A stretch of DNA of 64,000 nucleotides, from assembly GCF_001477625.1 (NCBI RefSeq), contig NZ_CP013692.1, forward strand, positions 1,798,001-1,862,000, written 5' to 3'. Below, in pieces: positions 54,594 through 64,000 of the stretch; positions within the stretch are counted from its first letter, which is position 1, and the number at the start of each line of letters is the position of its first letter. The position numbers and the translations under genes were made by a program. Under the pieces are notes generated by a model. That model saw nothing but the letters and a program-made list of their open reading frames with translations. It did not search any database and had not been told where the DNA came from. This DNA is from Paucibacter sp. KCTC 42545. GTDB taxonomy: Bacteria > Pseudomonadota > Gammaproteobacteria > Burkholderiales > Burkholderiaceae_C.

Positions 54594-54607
54594 TTGAACT
54601 GCATCAA
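54594..54607. promoter_or_regulatory. FNR/Dnr box shared by divergent nirC and nirE
   Basis: TTGAACTGCATCAA lies within TCC..GGA flanks, about 35 bases from the nirC start and 74 bases from the nirE start. A single symmetrical site between the two heme d1 transcription units would coordinate them. Confidence 0.75.
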
Positions 54608-54681
54608 GGACGAAGAGAAGCCACGCTCACCACAATCAGGCCATGCACCACAAACAAGGTGTCAGCGCCGGAGCCCCAAAA

Positions 54682-55587
54682 ATGAATCCACGTATCGAGC
54701 CCCGCCACCTCTCTCGCTCCAGCCGCAACAGCCCGACTTGGGCACAAGTGACCCTGGTCGGCGCCGGCCCCGGCGACCCCGAACTATTGACGCTCAAAGC
54801 CGCGCGCGCGCTGGCTGAGGCGGAGCTGGTGCTCTACGACAATTTGGTGTCGGCGGAGGTGATGGCCCTGGTCAATCCCGCGGCGGAGACGATCTTCGTC
54901 GGCAAGAAGTGCGGCCTTCACGCCCTGAGCCAGGAAGGCATCATTGAACTGATGATCAAGCTGGTACGCGGCGGGCGCCGCGTGCTGCGCCTCAAAGGGG
55001 GGGACCCCTATATCTTCGGGCGCGGTGGCGAAGAGGCTGAGGCCCTGGCTGCGGCAGGCATTCAGTTTGAAACCGTGCCCGGCATCAGCGCCGCACAAGC
55101 GGCCGGCGCTGCGGCGGGCATTCCGCTGACGCACCGCTCACATGCCGGCACCCTGATCTATGCCACCGGTCATCTTCGCGCCGCCAAGGACACAGATGAT
55201 GCCGACTCAGAGGCCCTGCCGCTGGACTGGCCCATGCTGGCCCGGCCTCACCAAACCGTGGTGATTTATATGGGGCTGAACAGCCTGCCCCTGATCAGCC
55301 GCCAACTGATTCTGCATGGCTTGCCTGCCGATACCCCGGCCGCGCTGGTTGAGAACGCCAGCCTGCCGAAGCAGCGCTGCATCCGCGGCAGCTTGGCTGA
55401 GTTGCCGGAGTTGGCCCGCAGCCACGCCCTGAAGTCCCCTACTCTGCTGATGATTGGCGAGGTGACCGCCATGCATGAGCGGCTCAGCCCGGCGATGCGC
55501 CAAGCCGATGCCCAGCAGCCCTCGGGGCTGAAGCAAGCCGCCGCAATGGTTACAACCGGCTCGCTGGAGCGTCACTGCAAGGTGTAG
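54682..55587 (+). CDS. nirE: NirE, S-adenosylmethionine uroporphyrinogen III methyltransferase
   Basis: NirE makes precorrin-2, the first committed precursor of heme d1. ATG 54682 has GGAG 8-9 bases upstream and gives 301 residues; ATG 54643 would add 13. SUMT motifs are VTLVGAGPGDPELLTL, GKKCGLH, LRLKGGDPYIFGRGGEE and VPGISAAQAAGAAAGIPLTHR. It is transcribed opposite to the rest of the heme d1 operon. Its last 16 bases overlap the end of the convergent dnr gene. Confidence 0.94.
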   Translation: MNPRIEPRHLSRSSRNSPTWAQVTLVGAGPGDPELLTLKAARALAEAELVLYDNLVSAEVMALVNPAAETIFVGKKCGLHALSQEGIIELMIKLVRGGRRVLRLKGGDPYIFGRGGEEAEALAAAGIQFETVPGISAAQAAGAAAGIPLTHRSHAGTLIYATGHLRAAKDTDDADSEALPLDWPMLARPHQTVVIYMGLNSLPLISRQLILHGLPADTPAALVENASLPKQRCIRGSLAELPELARSHALKSPTLLMIGEVTAMHERLSPAMRQADAQQPSGLKQAAAMVTTGSLERHCKV

Positions 55588-56285
55588 CTGGCCAACTCGC
55601 GGGGCTGCAAGATATGGATGTCGCGCCGCGAGATTTGAATCAAGCCTTCGTCCTCTAACTCCCGTAGCACTCGGGAGAAGTACTCTGGCGTCAGGCTCAG
55701 GCGCGAGGCGATCGTGGCCTTGCTGACCGGCAGCGACACGGTATGGGGCCGGGCCGGTGCGCAGCTCTCGTCTGATTGCCCCTTCAGTAAGAAGCCCACC
55801 ACTCTTTGCAGACCACTGTGCAGGCAATAGCTTTCCACGTCATGCAGCAAATTCTGGATGCGCTGTGAGGCCTGGGCCAATAAGCGCAGCGAGAAATTGG
55901 GGTCCCGGCCAATCTGCGCGACCAAGGCGGCCTTCGGAATGCGCAGCAAGAGCGAATCACTGAGTGACAGCGCGCTGAAGCCGTGGCGCTGGTCATTGAA
56001 GATGGCGGACTCCCCCAGGCTTTGGCCCGGGCCGATCAGCTCCAGCACCTTTTCGCTGCCATTGGCGGCCAGGGCGAAGACTTTGATGCGGCCGGTGATG
56101 ACGATGTGCAGGCTGTCACAGATGTCCCCGGCGCTGAACAGATTGCGGCAGCGGGGAACACGCACCAAGCTGCAGCCATGATCGACGATGCGGGCAAGGT
56201 CATCATCATTGATCCCGCGGAAAAGTGGCTGCACGGCGATGTAACGCGTTATCTCAAGCGGTACGTGATTCGAAGGGCTGCTCAT
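55572..56285 (-). CDS. dnr: Dnr-type Crp/Fnr regulator 1
   Basis: The 237-residue regulator has a sensory beta-roll (about 20-140), a dimer helix and a winged HTH with VSKATIASRLSLTPEYFSRVLRELE; E..FSR in the recognition helix suits TTGAT-like sites. No cysteine cluster is present, as in the heme-based NO sensor Dnr. A perfect box TTGACGTGCGTCAA lies 76 bases before its start, suggesting autoregulation or control by its paralogue. Confidence 0.88.
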   Translation of the reverse strand: MSSPSNHVPLEITRYIAVQPLFRGINDDDLARIVDHGCSLVRVPRCRNLFSAGDICDSLHIVITGRIKVFALAANGSEKVLELIGPGQSLGESAIFNDQRHGFSALSLSDSLLLRIPKAALVAQIGRDPNFSLRLLAQASQRIQNLLHDVESYCLHSGLQRVVGFLLKGQSDESCAPARPHTVSLPVSKATIASRLSLTPEYFSRVLRELEDEGLIQISRRDIHILQPRELASYTLQ

Positions 56286-56360
56286 GGGTTTGACCTCGTT
56301 GCGGGGCGAAAGGAAGAAGGCGCTGCGAGCGCGATTCTGTTCGGCTGCAAATCGGTCAAC

Positions 56361-56374
56361 TTGACGTGCGTCAA
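56361..56374. promoter_or_regulatory. FNR/Dnr box upstream of dnr 1
   Basis: TTGACGTGCGTCAA is a symmetrical TTGAC-N4-GTCAA site upstream of the minus-strand dnr gene. The 170-base gap between the two dnr genes holds nothing else I can identify. Confidence 0.75.
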
Positions 56375-56454
56375 GTCATTGTGGGCAGTAGTTCTTCAGA
56401 ACTATCCACCCTAGTTCTAGCGAACGATGGGCAATGGTTTCGAAGCTACCGCCA

Positions 56455-57153
56455 TCAAACCCCGGTGTAGTTCGCTAGGGCTGAGGCATCGCGGATGCGG
56501 ATGTCGCGTCGGTCCACCTCGATCAGCCCGGCGGCCTCAAGCTCATGCAGCACGCGCGAAAAATACTCCGGGGTAAGGCTGAGCCGGGAGGCGATGGTCG
56601 CCTTGCTCACCGGCAGTGACACGGTGATGACTTCGCCATTCACGCAGTCTTCCGCCACTTGATCCCGCAGCAAATAGCCGATCACGCGTTGCACACCGCT
56701 ATGCAGGGCATAGGCCTGGACGTCATGAACGAGGCCATGCAAGCGGCGCGAAATTCCCGCCAGCATGCGCAAGGCAAAGCGGCTGTCTTGCTCGATTTCA
56801 GTCAGCACGGCCTGCTTGGACACCGACAAAAGCAAGCTATCCGTCAAAGCCTGGGCATTGATGATGTAGGGCTTGCCAGTGAACATCAAGGCCTCGGCAA
56901 AGCTGTGGCCGGGGCCCACCAGCTCGATCACCTTCTCCTGCCCGGATGGCGAGATGGCGAAGAGCTTGACCTGCCCGGTCACCGTCACATGAAACTCTTC
57001 GCAGGGCTGTCCGACCCGAAAAATGGTGTCGCCCCGGGCCAGGCGGCGCAAGCTGCAGCCCGTTGCCAGGCGGGCCAGTTCGGCCGCACTCAAATCCGTG
57101 AACAAGGGCAGCACCGAGAGGTAGCGGGGTAAATCAAATGCGCGCATATCCAT
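56455..57153 (-). CDS. Dnr-type Crp/Fnr regulator 2
   Basis: ATG 57153 is chosen because GGGAGA lies seven bases upstream; the frame could start at 57195. The 232-residue product is a close paralogue of dnr 1: its HTH region (VSLPVSKATIASRLSLTPEYFSRVL) is identical over a long stretch, whereas the sensory domains differ more. Two paralogues with the same recognition helix but different sensors could integrate two signals, for example NO and redox state. Both lie between nirE and the nor genes. Confidence 0.87.
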   Translation of the reverse strand: MDMRAFDLPRYLSVLPLFTDLSAAELARLATGCSLRRLARGDTIFRVGQPCEEFHVTVTGQVKLFAISPSGQEKVIELVGPGHSFAEALMFTGKPYIINAQALTDSLLLSVSKQAVLTEIEQDSRFALRMLAGISRRLHGLVHDVQAYALHSGVQRVIGYLLRDQVAEDCVNGEVITVSLPVSKATIASRLSLTPEYFSRVLHELEAAGLIEVDRRDIRIRDASALANYTGV

Positions 57154-57221
57154 GGCGGGTCTCCCTAGTGATGGCGGCGTGTGCGGAGACTGCATTGTCG
57201 AGAGCGCCCAAAATCCCGGCC

Positions 57222-57235
57222 TTGATATTGCTTAA
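57222..57235. promoter_or_regulatory. Degenerate FNR/Dnr box upstream of dnr 2
   Basis: TTGATATTGCTTAA has one consensus half and one weak half; it is followed by G after TTAA. It lies 69 bases before the start of dnr 2 on the minus strand. Confidence 0.45.
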
Positions 57236-57302
57236 GTCTGCGGCGAGGAGCCCAGCAAAGTGACAGCCGCGCAGTGGCGACGCCGCTTTGCCTTTTGCTC
57301 GC

Positions 57303-59183
57303 TCAGCGGGTCAGTTGCCCGTAGATTCCCGCCAGCCGCATGGGCAGCTCGCTCGGGCGCACCACGCGGGCCCAACCTTGGCGCCCGAAGATGTGCGGCA
57401 GATAGTCAGGAGCCTCGGCGTCAATGCTCAGGCAAAAGGGCTGCAAGCCAGCACGGCGGGCTTCCAGCACGGCTTCGCGGGTGTCCTCCACGCCCCAGCG
57501 GCCTTCGTACACATCCAGGTCATTGGGCTTGCCATCGGTCAACAGCAAAAGCAGGCGCTGCCGCTCCGGCCTTTGCTGCAGGCGCTTGGTGGCCAGGCGA
57601 ATGGCCGCGCCCATGCGGGTGTAGTAGCCCGGCTTGATGGCGGCCAGCCTGGCGGTCACCGGGCCCGACCAGTTCTCCTCAAAGCTCTTCAAATGCTGAA
57701 TGCGGATCTGGCTGCGCCGCACCGAACTGAAGCCCAGCATCGAGAAGGGGTCACCGCAGGCTTGCAAGGCCTCTCCGAAAACGAACAAGGCATCGCGGAT
57801 CACCTCGATGACCCGCGCATCGTTATTCGCATAGGCATCGGTAGACAGGGACAGATCGGCCAGCAGCAGCGTCGCCAGGCTGCGCTCGCCCCGCTGTCGG
57901 CGGGCGTAGATCTGGGGGTCAGACCCGCCACCGGCCTGGACGGAGGCCAAATGGCGAACCCAGGCGTCGAGATCCAAGGCTTCACCTTCGCTGCAGCCGC
58001 GTTGCCATTTCGGTGCCGCGCGCAAGAGCTCCAGGCGCCGCCTGACCTGGCGCGCGGTTCGGCGCAGCGAGGGGCTGGGCCGCAAGGGGCTGGCTCCGGG
58101 TCGCGTCACCAGGGTTTGAACCTGGCAATGGCCGGGCAAGAGGCGCTGGCGCTTCCAGTCCCATTCAGGCAGCAATTCGCCTTCGCCTAGCGGCAGGTCA
58201 TCGGCGCTGGCGCTAGGCAAATCCAGATCGAACTTGACCCGCGCGGCGCCGGCGACACCGTCGCGCGACAGGGTGAGTTGCTCCATATCGTCGGCGGCCG
58301 CTTGTGCTTGCTCGTCGTCGGGCTCATCGTCCTGACCGCGATCCAAGGGGATGTGCTCGCTCCAGCTTTGCAGCGACTCGGTTTTGGACGGCAGCAAGAG
58401 CGGCGCGCGCTCGTTCGCGGGTTTGGCTTGCCGGGTGCGCCGGCGCTTTTTGGCCAGCGCAAGCTCAGCATCCTCGGCTTGAGGCGGCGCGCCGTTGCCA
58501 GCTCTAGGCTGACGGACTTCTTGTTTGGCCCCCGCGCCTGCCGCCAGCTCGGGTGGCACGGCCTGCAGCCACAGCCATACCGGCGCGAGACCGGGTGCCT
58601 GGGCATGCCATTCGAACTCGTCCAGCAAGGTCGCCTCAGCCGCGCCTTCATCCGCCAGCAACAAGGCTTGCAGCCGCTGTTCGGCGGCCTGATCCGGCGC
58701 GGGCAACTTCAGCGCGTCGGCGCGGCGTTGCGCCAGATGGGCTGACCGCAAACGCTCCCACCGTGGCCGCAAGCCCGGGCAGCGCTGCAAGGCCAGGCGC
58801 GTGGCGAGGAGATTGTCTGGCGCCCACCGGCCGCTGGGCACGAAGGCAGCGGCCAGAGCAGCCAACCAAAGATAGAGGTCGCGGTTGAGTGCGCTGTCGG
58901 CGAACAAGGCAATGCGTGGCGGCAAGGCCAGGGTCTCTTCGTCCAAGCGCGGCAATGCGGCGCGCACGCCACTGCCCGCCAGACGTTGCAGCCAGGTGCG
59001 CGGGCCGCCAATGCGCATATCAGCAGCCGGCACGATGCGCGTGCCTGGCGCACCGCCCGCAGCGCGGTAGAGCAAAGCCACCGCGCCACTGACCTCGGTG
59101 AGGGTAATGGCGGCTGAGGCAAAACTGCGATCCGCAGCGCCGTTGATGAAACGATGCCAGCGTTCGCCTACCCACTCTTCCAT
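57303..59183 (-). CDS. norD: NorD, nitric oxide reductase activation protein
   Basis: The 626-residue cytoplasmic protein has a variable N-terminal part and a C-terminal von Willebrand A domain with the MIDAS stretch LLLADLSLSTDAY and LLLLLTDGKPNDLDVYEGRWGVEDT. NorD works with the MoxR-type ATPase NorQ in metal insertion or activation of NorCB. The middle third is rich in charged and Ala residues. It is the last gene of the norCBQ-ferredoxin-norD operon. Confidence 0.93.
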   Translation of the reverse strand: MEEWVGERWHRFINGAADRSFASAAITLTEVSGAVALLYRAAGGAPGTRIVPAADMRIGGPRTWLQRLAGSGVRAALPRLDEETLALPPRIALFADSALNRDLYLWLAALAAAFVPSGRWAPDNLLATRLALQRCPGLRPRWERLRSAHLAQRRADALKLPAPDQAAEQRLQALLLADEGAAEATLLDEFEWHAQAPGLAPVWLWLQAVPPELAAGAGAKQEVRQPRAGNGAPPQAEDAELALAKKRRRTRQAKPANERAPLLLPSKTESLQSWSEHIPLDRGQDDEPDDEQAQAAADDMEQLTLSRDGVAGAARVKFDLDLPSASADDLPLGEGELLPEWDWKRQRLLPGHCQVQTLVTRPGASPLRPSPSLRRTARQVRRRLELLRAAPKWQRGCSEGEALDLDAWVRHLASVQAGGGSDPQIYARRQRGERSLATLLLADLSLSTDAYANNDARVIEVIRDALFVFGEALQACGDPFSMLGFSSVRRSQIRIQHLKSFEENWSGPVTARLAAIKPGYYTRMGAAIRLATKRLQQRPERQRLLLLLTDGKPNDLDVYEGRWGVEDTREAVLEARRAGLQPFCLSIDAEAPDYLPHIFGRQGWARVVRPSELPMRLAGIYGQLTR

Positions 59184-59185
59184 GA

Positions 59186-60262
59186 CTAGCCTTCTTGCTG
59201 AGTTTGATTCGATGAACGGGCGCTCATGCCCTGATCGGCTGCGACTTGAGGCGGCAGGCCGTCCCCGCCTGTGCGCAGCTTTTGTTGCAGTTGCTGTTGT
59301 CTCAAGGTTTCACGCAGCGCGTCCGCGCCCACCGTCCATTCCAGCTGCGGCTGCAATAGCTGGGGCTGATGGTCTTTGGATTCGGCGCATTGGTCCAGGC
59401 AGCGGCCGCACTGCACGCAGGAAAACATGTGCCGCTTGATCTGGCGCGGCCTCAGCCGCATGGGGCAGACGCGGTCGCAGGCGCTGCCTTCGGGCGCCCG
59501 GGCAGTGCTGCACTGGCGGCAATCGCTGGCGCGTTCGCGCTTGAACGAAACCACCAAGGCACGCGGATTGGCCATCCAGGCCAGGCTTTGAAACAGCCCC
59601 ACGGCGCAGCCGAAGCGGCAAAACAGATGGCGGGCAAACAGCAACTCCAGCGTGAACACGAGGCTGCCGATCAGGATGAAGCGGGTCTGGTTAGGCGTCA
59701 GGCTGCCACTCAGCAGCCCGGCCCAGATCTGCCGCGGCGGCAGCAGATAGGTCAGCAAGGTGATGGCCCAAAGAAAGCCGAACAGCGCGCAGCTGAGGGC
59801 GAACACCGGCCACCAGCGCCGCTGCGTCTGCTCACCCACCCGCAGGCTGGCTTGTTCGTCCCAGAGGCTGAACTTGCCACATGCCTTGTGCAGCAATGCG
59901 TTGAGCCCCTCAACCAGTGAGAAGTGCGGGCAGAGCCAGCCGCAGTAAAGCCGCCCCCAGCGCCAGGCCACGCCAAGAAACAGCAGCACCACCAGCAGCG
60001 CGGGCAAGATGCCACGAACAATCAAGTTGAGTGCAGCGGTATTGGCCGAAACTTGGCCATGCGCCAGCGCGTCTATCCCTAAGCTCCAGCGCATGCCCAG
60101 CACCCAGAGCTGTGTCTCGTTCAAATCGAAACGCAGCAGATCAAGCCCGGGCGCCAGCAAGAACAAGGCGAAGAAGGCCAGCTGGGTGGCGCGGCGCCGC
60201 CGCTGCAGACGCCGGCTGTGTTCGGAGGCCGCAGCGCTGGCCTCAGTCAATGTTTCAGCCAT
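59186..60262 (-). CDS. Membrane polyferredoxin (NosR/NapH/CcoG-like) in the nor operon
   Basis: The 358-residue protein has about five membrane helices, CGWLCPHFSLVEGLN and CRFGCAVGLFQSLAW (the CxxxCP-type motifs of the NapH/NosR C-terminal domain), and two cysteine clusters (DCRQC..CDRVCPM and CVQCGRCLDQCAES). It lies between norQ and norD, overlapping norQ by eight bases, so it is co-translated. It may feed electrons to NorCB assembly or to a metal centre. No FMN domain or periplasmic domain of NosR is present. Confidence 0.85.
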   Translation of the reverse strand: MAETLTEASAAASEHSRRLQRRRRATQLAFFALFLLAPGLDLLRFDLNETQLWVLGMRWSLGIDALAHGQVSANTAALNLIVRGILPALLVVLLFLGVAWRWGRLYCGWLCPHFSLVEGLNALLHKACGKFSLWDEQASLRVGEQTQRRWWPVFALSCALFGFLWAITLLTYLLPPRQIWAGLLSGSLTPNQTRFILIGSLVFTLELLFARHLFCRFGCAVGLFQSLAWMANPRALVVSFKRERASDCRQCSTARAPEGSACDRVCPMRLRPRQIKRHMFSCVQCGRCLDQCAESKDHQPQLLQPQLEWTVGADALRETLRQQQLQQKLRTGGDGLPPQVAADQGMSARSSNQTQQEG

Positions 60263-61072
60263 CGCCGATCACCGCCCGCAGCACCTCGTGCAGGGCGGCG
60301 CCGGTGTCGGCATCATCGGTCAGCGCATCAACGATGGCCGCTCGGCAGCTGGCCAGCAAAGGCAGGCCGGCCACATGCAGGCGCGCCGCCATCACCAGCA
60401 AGCGGGTGCTGGCGGTTTCCTCCAGATCCTGCTCGGTCAAGCGGCGCAAGGCTTGAGCCAAACGCACCAACTGCGACGCCACTGCCGGCGTGCAGCCGCT
60501 CTCAGTGGCGACGATGCTTTGCTCCACCGCCGGCACCGGATAGTCCAGGCCCAGAGCCACAAAGCGCTGACGGGTGCTGGGCTTCAGGCCTTTGAGCAGA
60601 TTTTGGTAGCCGGGGTTGTAGCTGATCACCAGCATGAAGCCGGGTGCGGCGGCCAGCATTTCGCCGGTGCGCTCAATCGGCAGCACACGCCGGTCGTCCG
60701 CCAATGGGTGCAGCACCACGGTGGTGTCCTTGCGGGCCTCCACCACTTCATCCAGATAGCAGATGGCGCCCTCGCGCACCGCGCGGGTGAGCGGCCCGTC
60801 GAGCCAGCGCGTGTCGCCGCCCTGGATCAGATGCCTCCCCACGAGGTCGGCGGCGCTGAGATCGTCATGGCAGCTGACCGTGATCAGCGGGCGCCCCAGG
60901 CGCGCCGCCATATGCTCAACCAAACGGGTCTTGCCGCAGCCGGTGGGGCCCTTGATCAACAAGGGCAGCCGGCTAGCGTGGGCATGTTCGAACAAGCGGC
61001 ATTCCTCGCCCTGCTCGGCATAGAAAGGCGGCTCGCCCAAGGCATCCAGCTGCCGTGCGCTGTGCATTTCCA

Positions 61073-61073
<1 letters not shown>
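60255..61073 (-). CDS. norQ: NorQ, MoxR-type AAA ATPase
   Basis: The 272-residue ATPase has Walker A GPTGCGKTRL, Walker B ICYLDEVVEAR and the sensor region MLVISYNPGYQN. NorQ partners NorD in activating nitric oxide reductase. ATG 61073 touches the norB stop (TGATG). Confidence 0.95.
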
Positions 61074-62509
<1,436 letters not shown>

Positions 62510-62935
62510 TCAGCCTTCCACATTCGGTGGCCACTTCTCAGTGTTGACGCCATTGGTCCATTTGAGGAACTCGACCATGTCGTCGAGCTGCTGATCGTTC
62601 AGATGGAAATTGGGCATCTGGCGGCGCCCCGGCACGCCGGTGGGCTGGGCCTTGATCCAGGCCTTGATGAACTCGGGGCCGCGCCGCGTGTAGACATTGC
62701 CCAACTCGGGTGCGAAGTAGGCGCCCTCCCCCAGCAAAGTGTGGCAGCCGATGCAGTTATTGGCCTCCCAAATATGCTTGCCGCGCACCACGGCAGGCGT
62801 GATCGCCGCCGCGTTGGAACGCTGGGGAATGCGTTGTTCGGTGTCGAAAATCAGCGCGGCAAACAGCAGCACGAAGAAGACCGTGCCGCCATAAAAGATA
62901 TTGCGCGCCATCTGGCTGGTGAAGCCTCGGCTCAT
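62510..62935 (-). CDS. norC: Nitric oxide reductase cytochrome c subunit NorC
   Basis: ATG 62935 (MSRGFTSQ) has GAGGA upstream; a longer frame to 62968 is unlikely. The 141-residue protein has one N-terminal membrane anchor (NIFYGGTVFFVLLFAALIF) and a cytochrome c domain with NNCIGCHTLLGEGAYFAPEL and a Met ligand in RRQMPNFHL. It is the first gene of the operon, with a degenerate FNR/Dnr site about 61 bases upstream. Confidence 0.95.
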   Translation of the reverse strand: MSRGFTSQMARNIFYGGTVFFVLLFAALIFDTEQRIPQRSNAAAITPAVVRGKHIWEANNCIGCHTLLGEGAYFAPELGNVYTRRGPEFIKAWIKAQPTGVPGRRQMPNFHLNDQQLDDMVEFLKWTNGVNTEKWPPNVEG

Positions 62936-62995
62936 GGTGATCCTCGATATTGAGTGGAGATGCCGCAAGACTAGGGATATGTGGGCGCCAGTTCC

Positions 62996-63009
62996 TTGAA
63001 CAGGAATAA
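62996..63009. promoter_or_regulatory. Degenerate FNR/Dnr-like site upstream of norC
   Basis: TTGAACAGGAATAA has one perfect half site and lies in TTCC..GGAA flanks similar to those at nirC/nirE and nirS. Confidence 0.5.
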
Positions 63010-63101
63010 GGAAAACCGCTCCGCTTGCTGCAGCACCACAGTTACCGGCCTGAGATTGCCCGCCACCGATTGCCCACCACCGATTGCCGGCAGTGTCAGG
63101 C

Positions 63102-63740
63102 TCAATGGTCGAGATGTGTGCCTGAGTCCAGCCGCCTCAGCAACTCAGGGCTGATCTCGCTCGCGCGCAACAAGCGCCCGCCTCGCTCGCGCATGAAGCG
63201 CTGTGCTGCAGCCGCATCGGCAAAGGCCGGCAAGTTGCCGGCGCGCATCGGCCCGGTGGCCGTCGAGCCCTGGACATAGACGGCTGCGTTCGCCGCCAGC
63301 CAAGCGCCGCTGCTCGCATCGCTCACATAGCTTGCGGCGATCTGAGAGGCACCACGCCCGCGTGTGTAGCGCGCCACGTTTCGCAAATAGATGAACAGCG
63401 ACAGCGGTGAGTCGAAGAACTGCGCGTCGCCGTTGTCGAAGATCACCTGAGCCGCCCAGCGCGCCGACTCGCGCGAGCGTGCCGGGTACATGCCGCAAAC
63501 GGGGCAGCGCGCGTCAGCCGGCACAGGGCGCGGCGCCAGCAAGGCAAGGCCTGAGGCCGGGTCATAAGGCGTTGGCGGCGCCACGACGCAAACCTCTGCC
63601 CTCGGATCCAGCTTGGGGCTTGCCCCACTGCCTGGCAGCAATTGCAAGCTGCCGGCCAAGGCGATGCCCAAGAACGCCGCCCAGGCCAGCCGGCTCAAGC
63701 GCCCCAGGGGCCCGTGCAGCGGAACAGAAACCGGCAGCAT
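63102..63740 (-). CDS. nosL: NosL-family copper chaperone, paralogue 1
   Basis: NosL delivers Cu(I) to nitrous oxide reductase in the periplasm. The 212-residue protein has one N-terminal membrane segment (WAAFLGIALAGSLQLLPG) rather than a clear lipobox, the metal-binding motif CPVCGMYPARS and the NosL core AQVIFDNGDAQFFDSPLSLFIYL. It is less canonical than its neighbour. It lies 12 bases downstream of it on the minus strand. Confidence 0.88.
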   Translation of the reverse strand: MLPVSVPLHGPLGRLSRLAWAAFLGIALAGSLQLLPGSGASPKLDPRAEVCVVAPPTPYDPASGLALLAPRPVPADARCPVCGMYPARSRESARWAAQVIFDNGDAQFFDSPLSLFIYLRNVARYTRGRGASQIAASYVSDASSGAWLAANAAVYVQGSTATGPMRAGNLPAFADAAAAQRFMRERGGRLLRASEISPELLRRLDSGTHLDH

Positions 63741-63752
63741 GGTGGCCGTGCC

Positions 63753-64000
63753 CTACATCTTGCTGTCGTGCAGCGCGCCGCCGCTCAGGTCCACCATATC
63801 GCGCGTGATCTCGGCAAAACGCAGCGGCTTGCCGCCCCACTTGGCGGCAAAGGCCTTGGCATCAGACTCCTTGGCGAAGGACGCGATGGTGGGTCCCATC
63901 GAGCCCTGGCGGGTGCTGCCCAGCACATAGATTGCGCTCTTGGCATCGATCCAGAAGCCACGTGGCTGATCCCAGTCGGCGCTGCCCATGTCCTGCACAT
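63753..64000 (-). CDS. nosL: NosL-family copper chaperone, paralogue 2 (5' part outside the window)
   Basis: The last 82 or so codons are visible: MGSADWDQPRGFWIDAKSAI, YVLGSTRQGSMGPTIASFA and the end ITRDMVDLSGGALHDSKM, the C-terminal region of NosL. The copper motif lies beyond the right edge. A nosRZDFY locus is probably further to the right. Confidence 0.85.
   Translation of the reverse strand, partial: VQDMGSADWDQPRGFWIDAKSAIYVLGSTRQGSMGPTIASFAKESDAKAFAAKWGGKPLRFAEITRDMVDLSGGALHDSKM

Overview
The window looks like a chromosomal segment of a denitrifying betaproteobacterium, probably Burkholderiales of the Roseateles/Rubrivivax/Leptothrix type. This is inferred from the GC-rich coding style, a cytochrome cd1 (nirS) denitrification island and the family mix; no rRNA or marker gene is present to confirm it. 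Two worlds meet here: a mosaic of mobile elements carrying colicin V-type bacteriocin modules (about 1-35 kb) and an ordered denitrification island (about 16-19 kb and 34.8-64 kb).

Region 1 (1-10.6 kb) is a decayed copy of a Tn4651-like Tn3-family transposon. It holds two tandem modules, each beginning with the 3' tail of a tnpS recombinase gene, then a class I cyclic-di-GMP (GEMM) riboswitch, then a CvaA/HlyD-type membrane fusion protein, then a small precursor with a 15-residue double-glycine-type leader, a hairpin and a membrane protein (candidate immunity). Module 1 has a frameshifted HlyD gene and only the first 20 codons of its peptidase-ABC exporter. Module 2 has an intact HlyD, but its exporter gene is split by a complete IS3-family element. 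A 5' stub of the Tn3 transposase gene follows.

Region 2 (10.6-16.1 kb) carries three large tyrosine recombinases plus a small TnpC-like protein, resembling the Tn554 class of recombinase arrays but with two genes convergent on the third. Region 3 (16.1-19.5 kb) is narX-narL and the start of a chemoreceptor gene.

Region 4 (19,502-34,836) is a complete 15.3-kb Tn3-family transposon inserted in that chemoreceptor gene, with 33-bp perfect terminal inverted repeats and a 5-bp TTGAT duplication. It encodes TnpT/TnpS with a resolution core between them, an IS256-family insertion (8-bp duplication), a third HlyD, a third leader peptide, a 50-residue membrane protein, a TraB/GumN-like protein, a HlyC-type acyltransferase homologue, a SelO-like protein, an intact peptidase-ABC exporter and TnpA. 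The HlyC-like/SelO-like pair recalls the MceI/MceJ (MchD/MchC) tailoring pair of class IIb microcins. The cargo is therefore a candidate modified bacteriocin system unlike any I recognise.

Region 5 (34.8-64 kb) is the rest of the chemoreceptor gene, a bacteriohemerythrin, a DUF2249-nnrS-nsrR-ccoG-nnrS-like gene run with an NsrR-type palindrome in front, a Crp/Fnr regulator, nirS-nirM, a two-gene accessory insert, the heme d1 operon nirC-F-DL-G-H-J-N on the minus strand, nirE divergent from it, two Dnr-type regulators, norC-norB-norQ-polyferredoxin-norD on the minus strand, and two nosL genes. TTGA-N6-TCAA boxes precede narX, the chemoreceptor, nirS, nirC/nirE, both dnr genes and (degenerate) norC. 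This suggests one anaerobic/NO-responsive regulon: nitrate sensing by NarXL, nitrite to NO by NirS, NO to N2O by NorCB, NO protection by NnrS, NsrR and hemerythrin, and copper delivery by NosL to an N2O reductase presumably outside the window.
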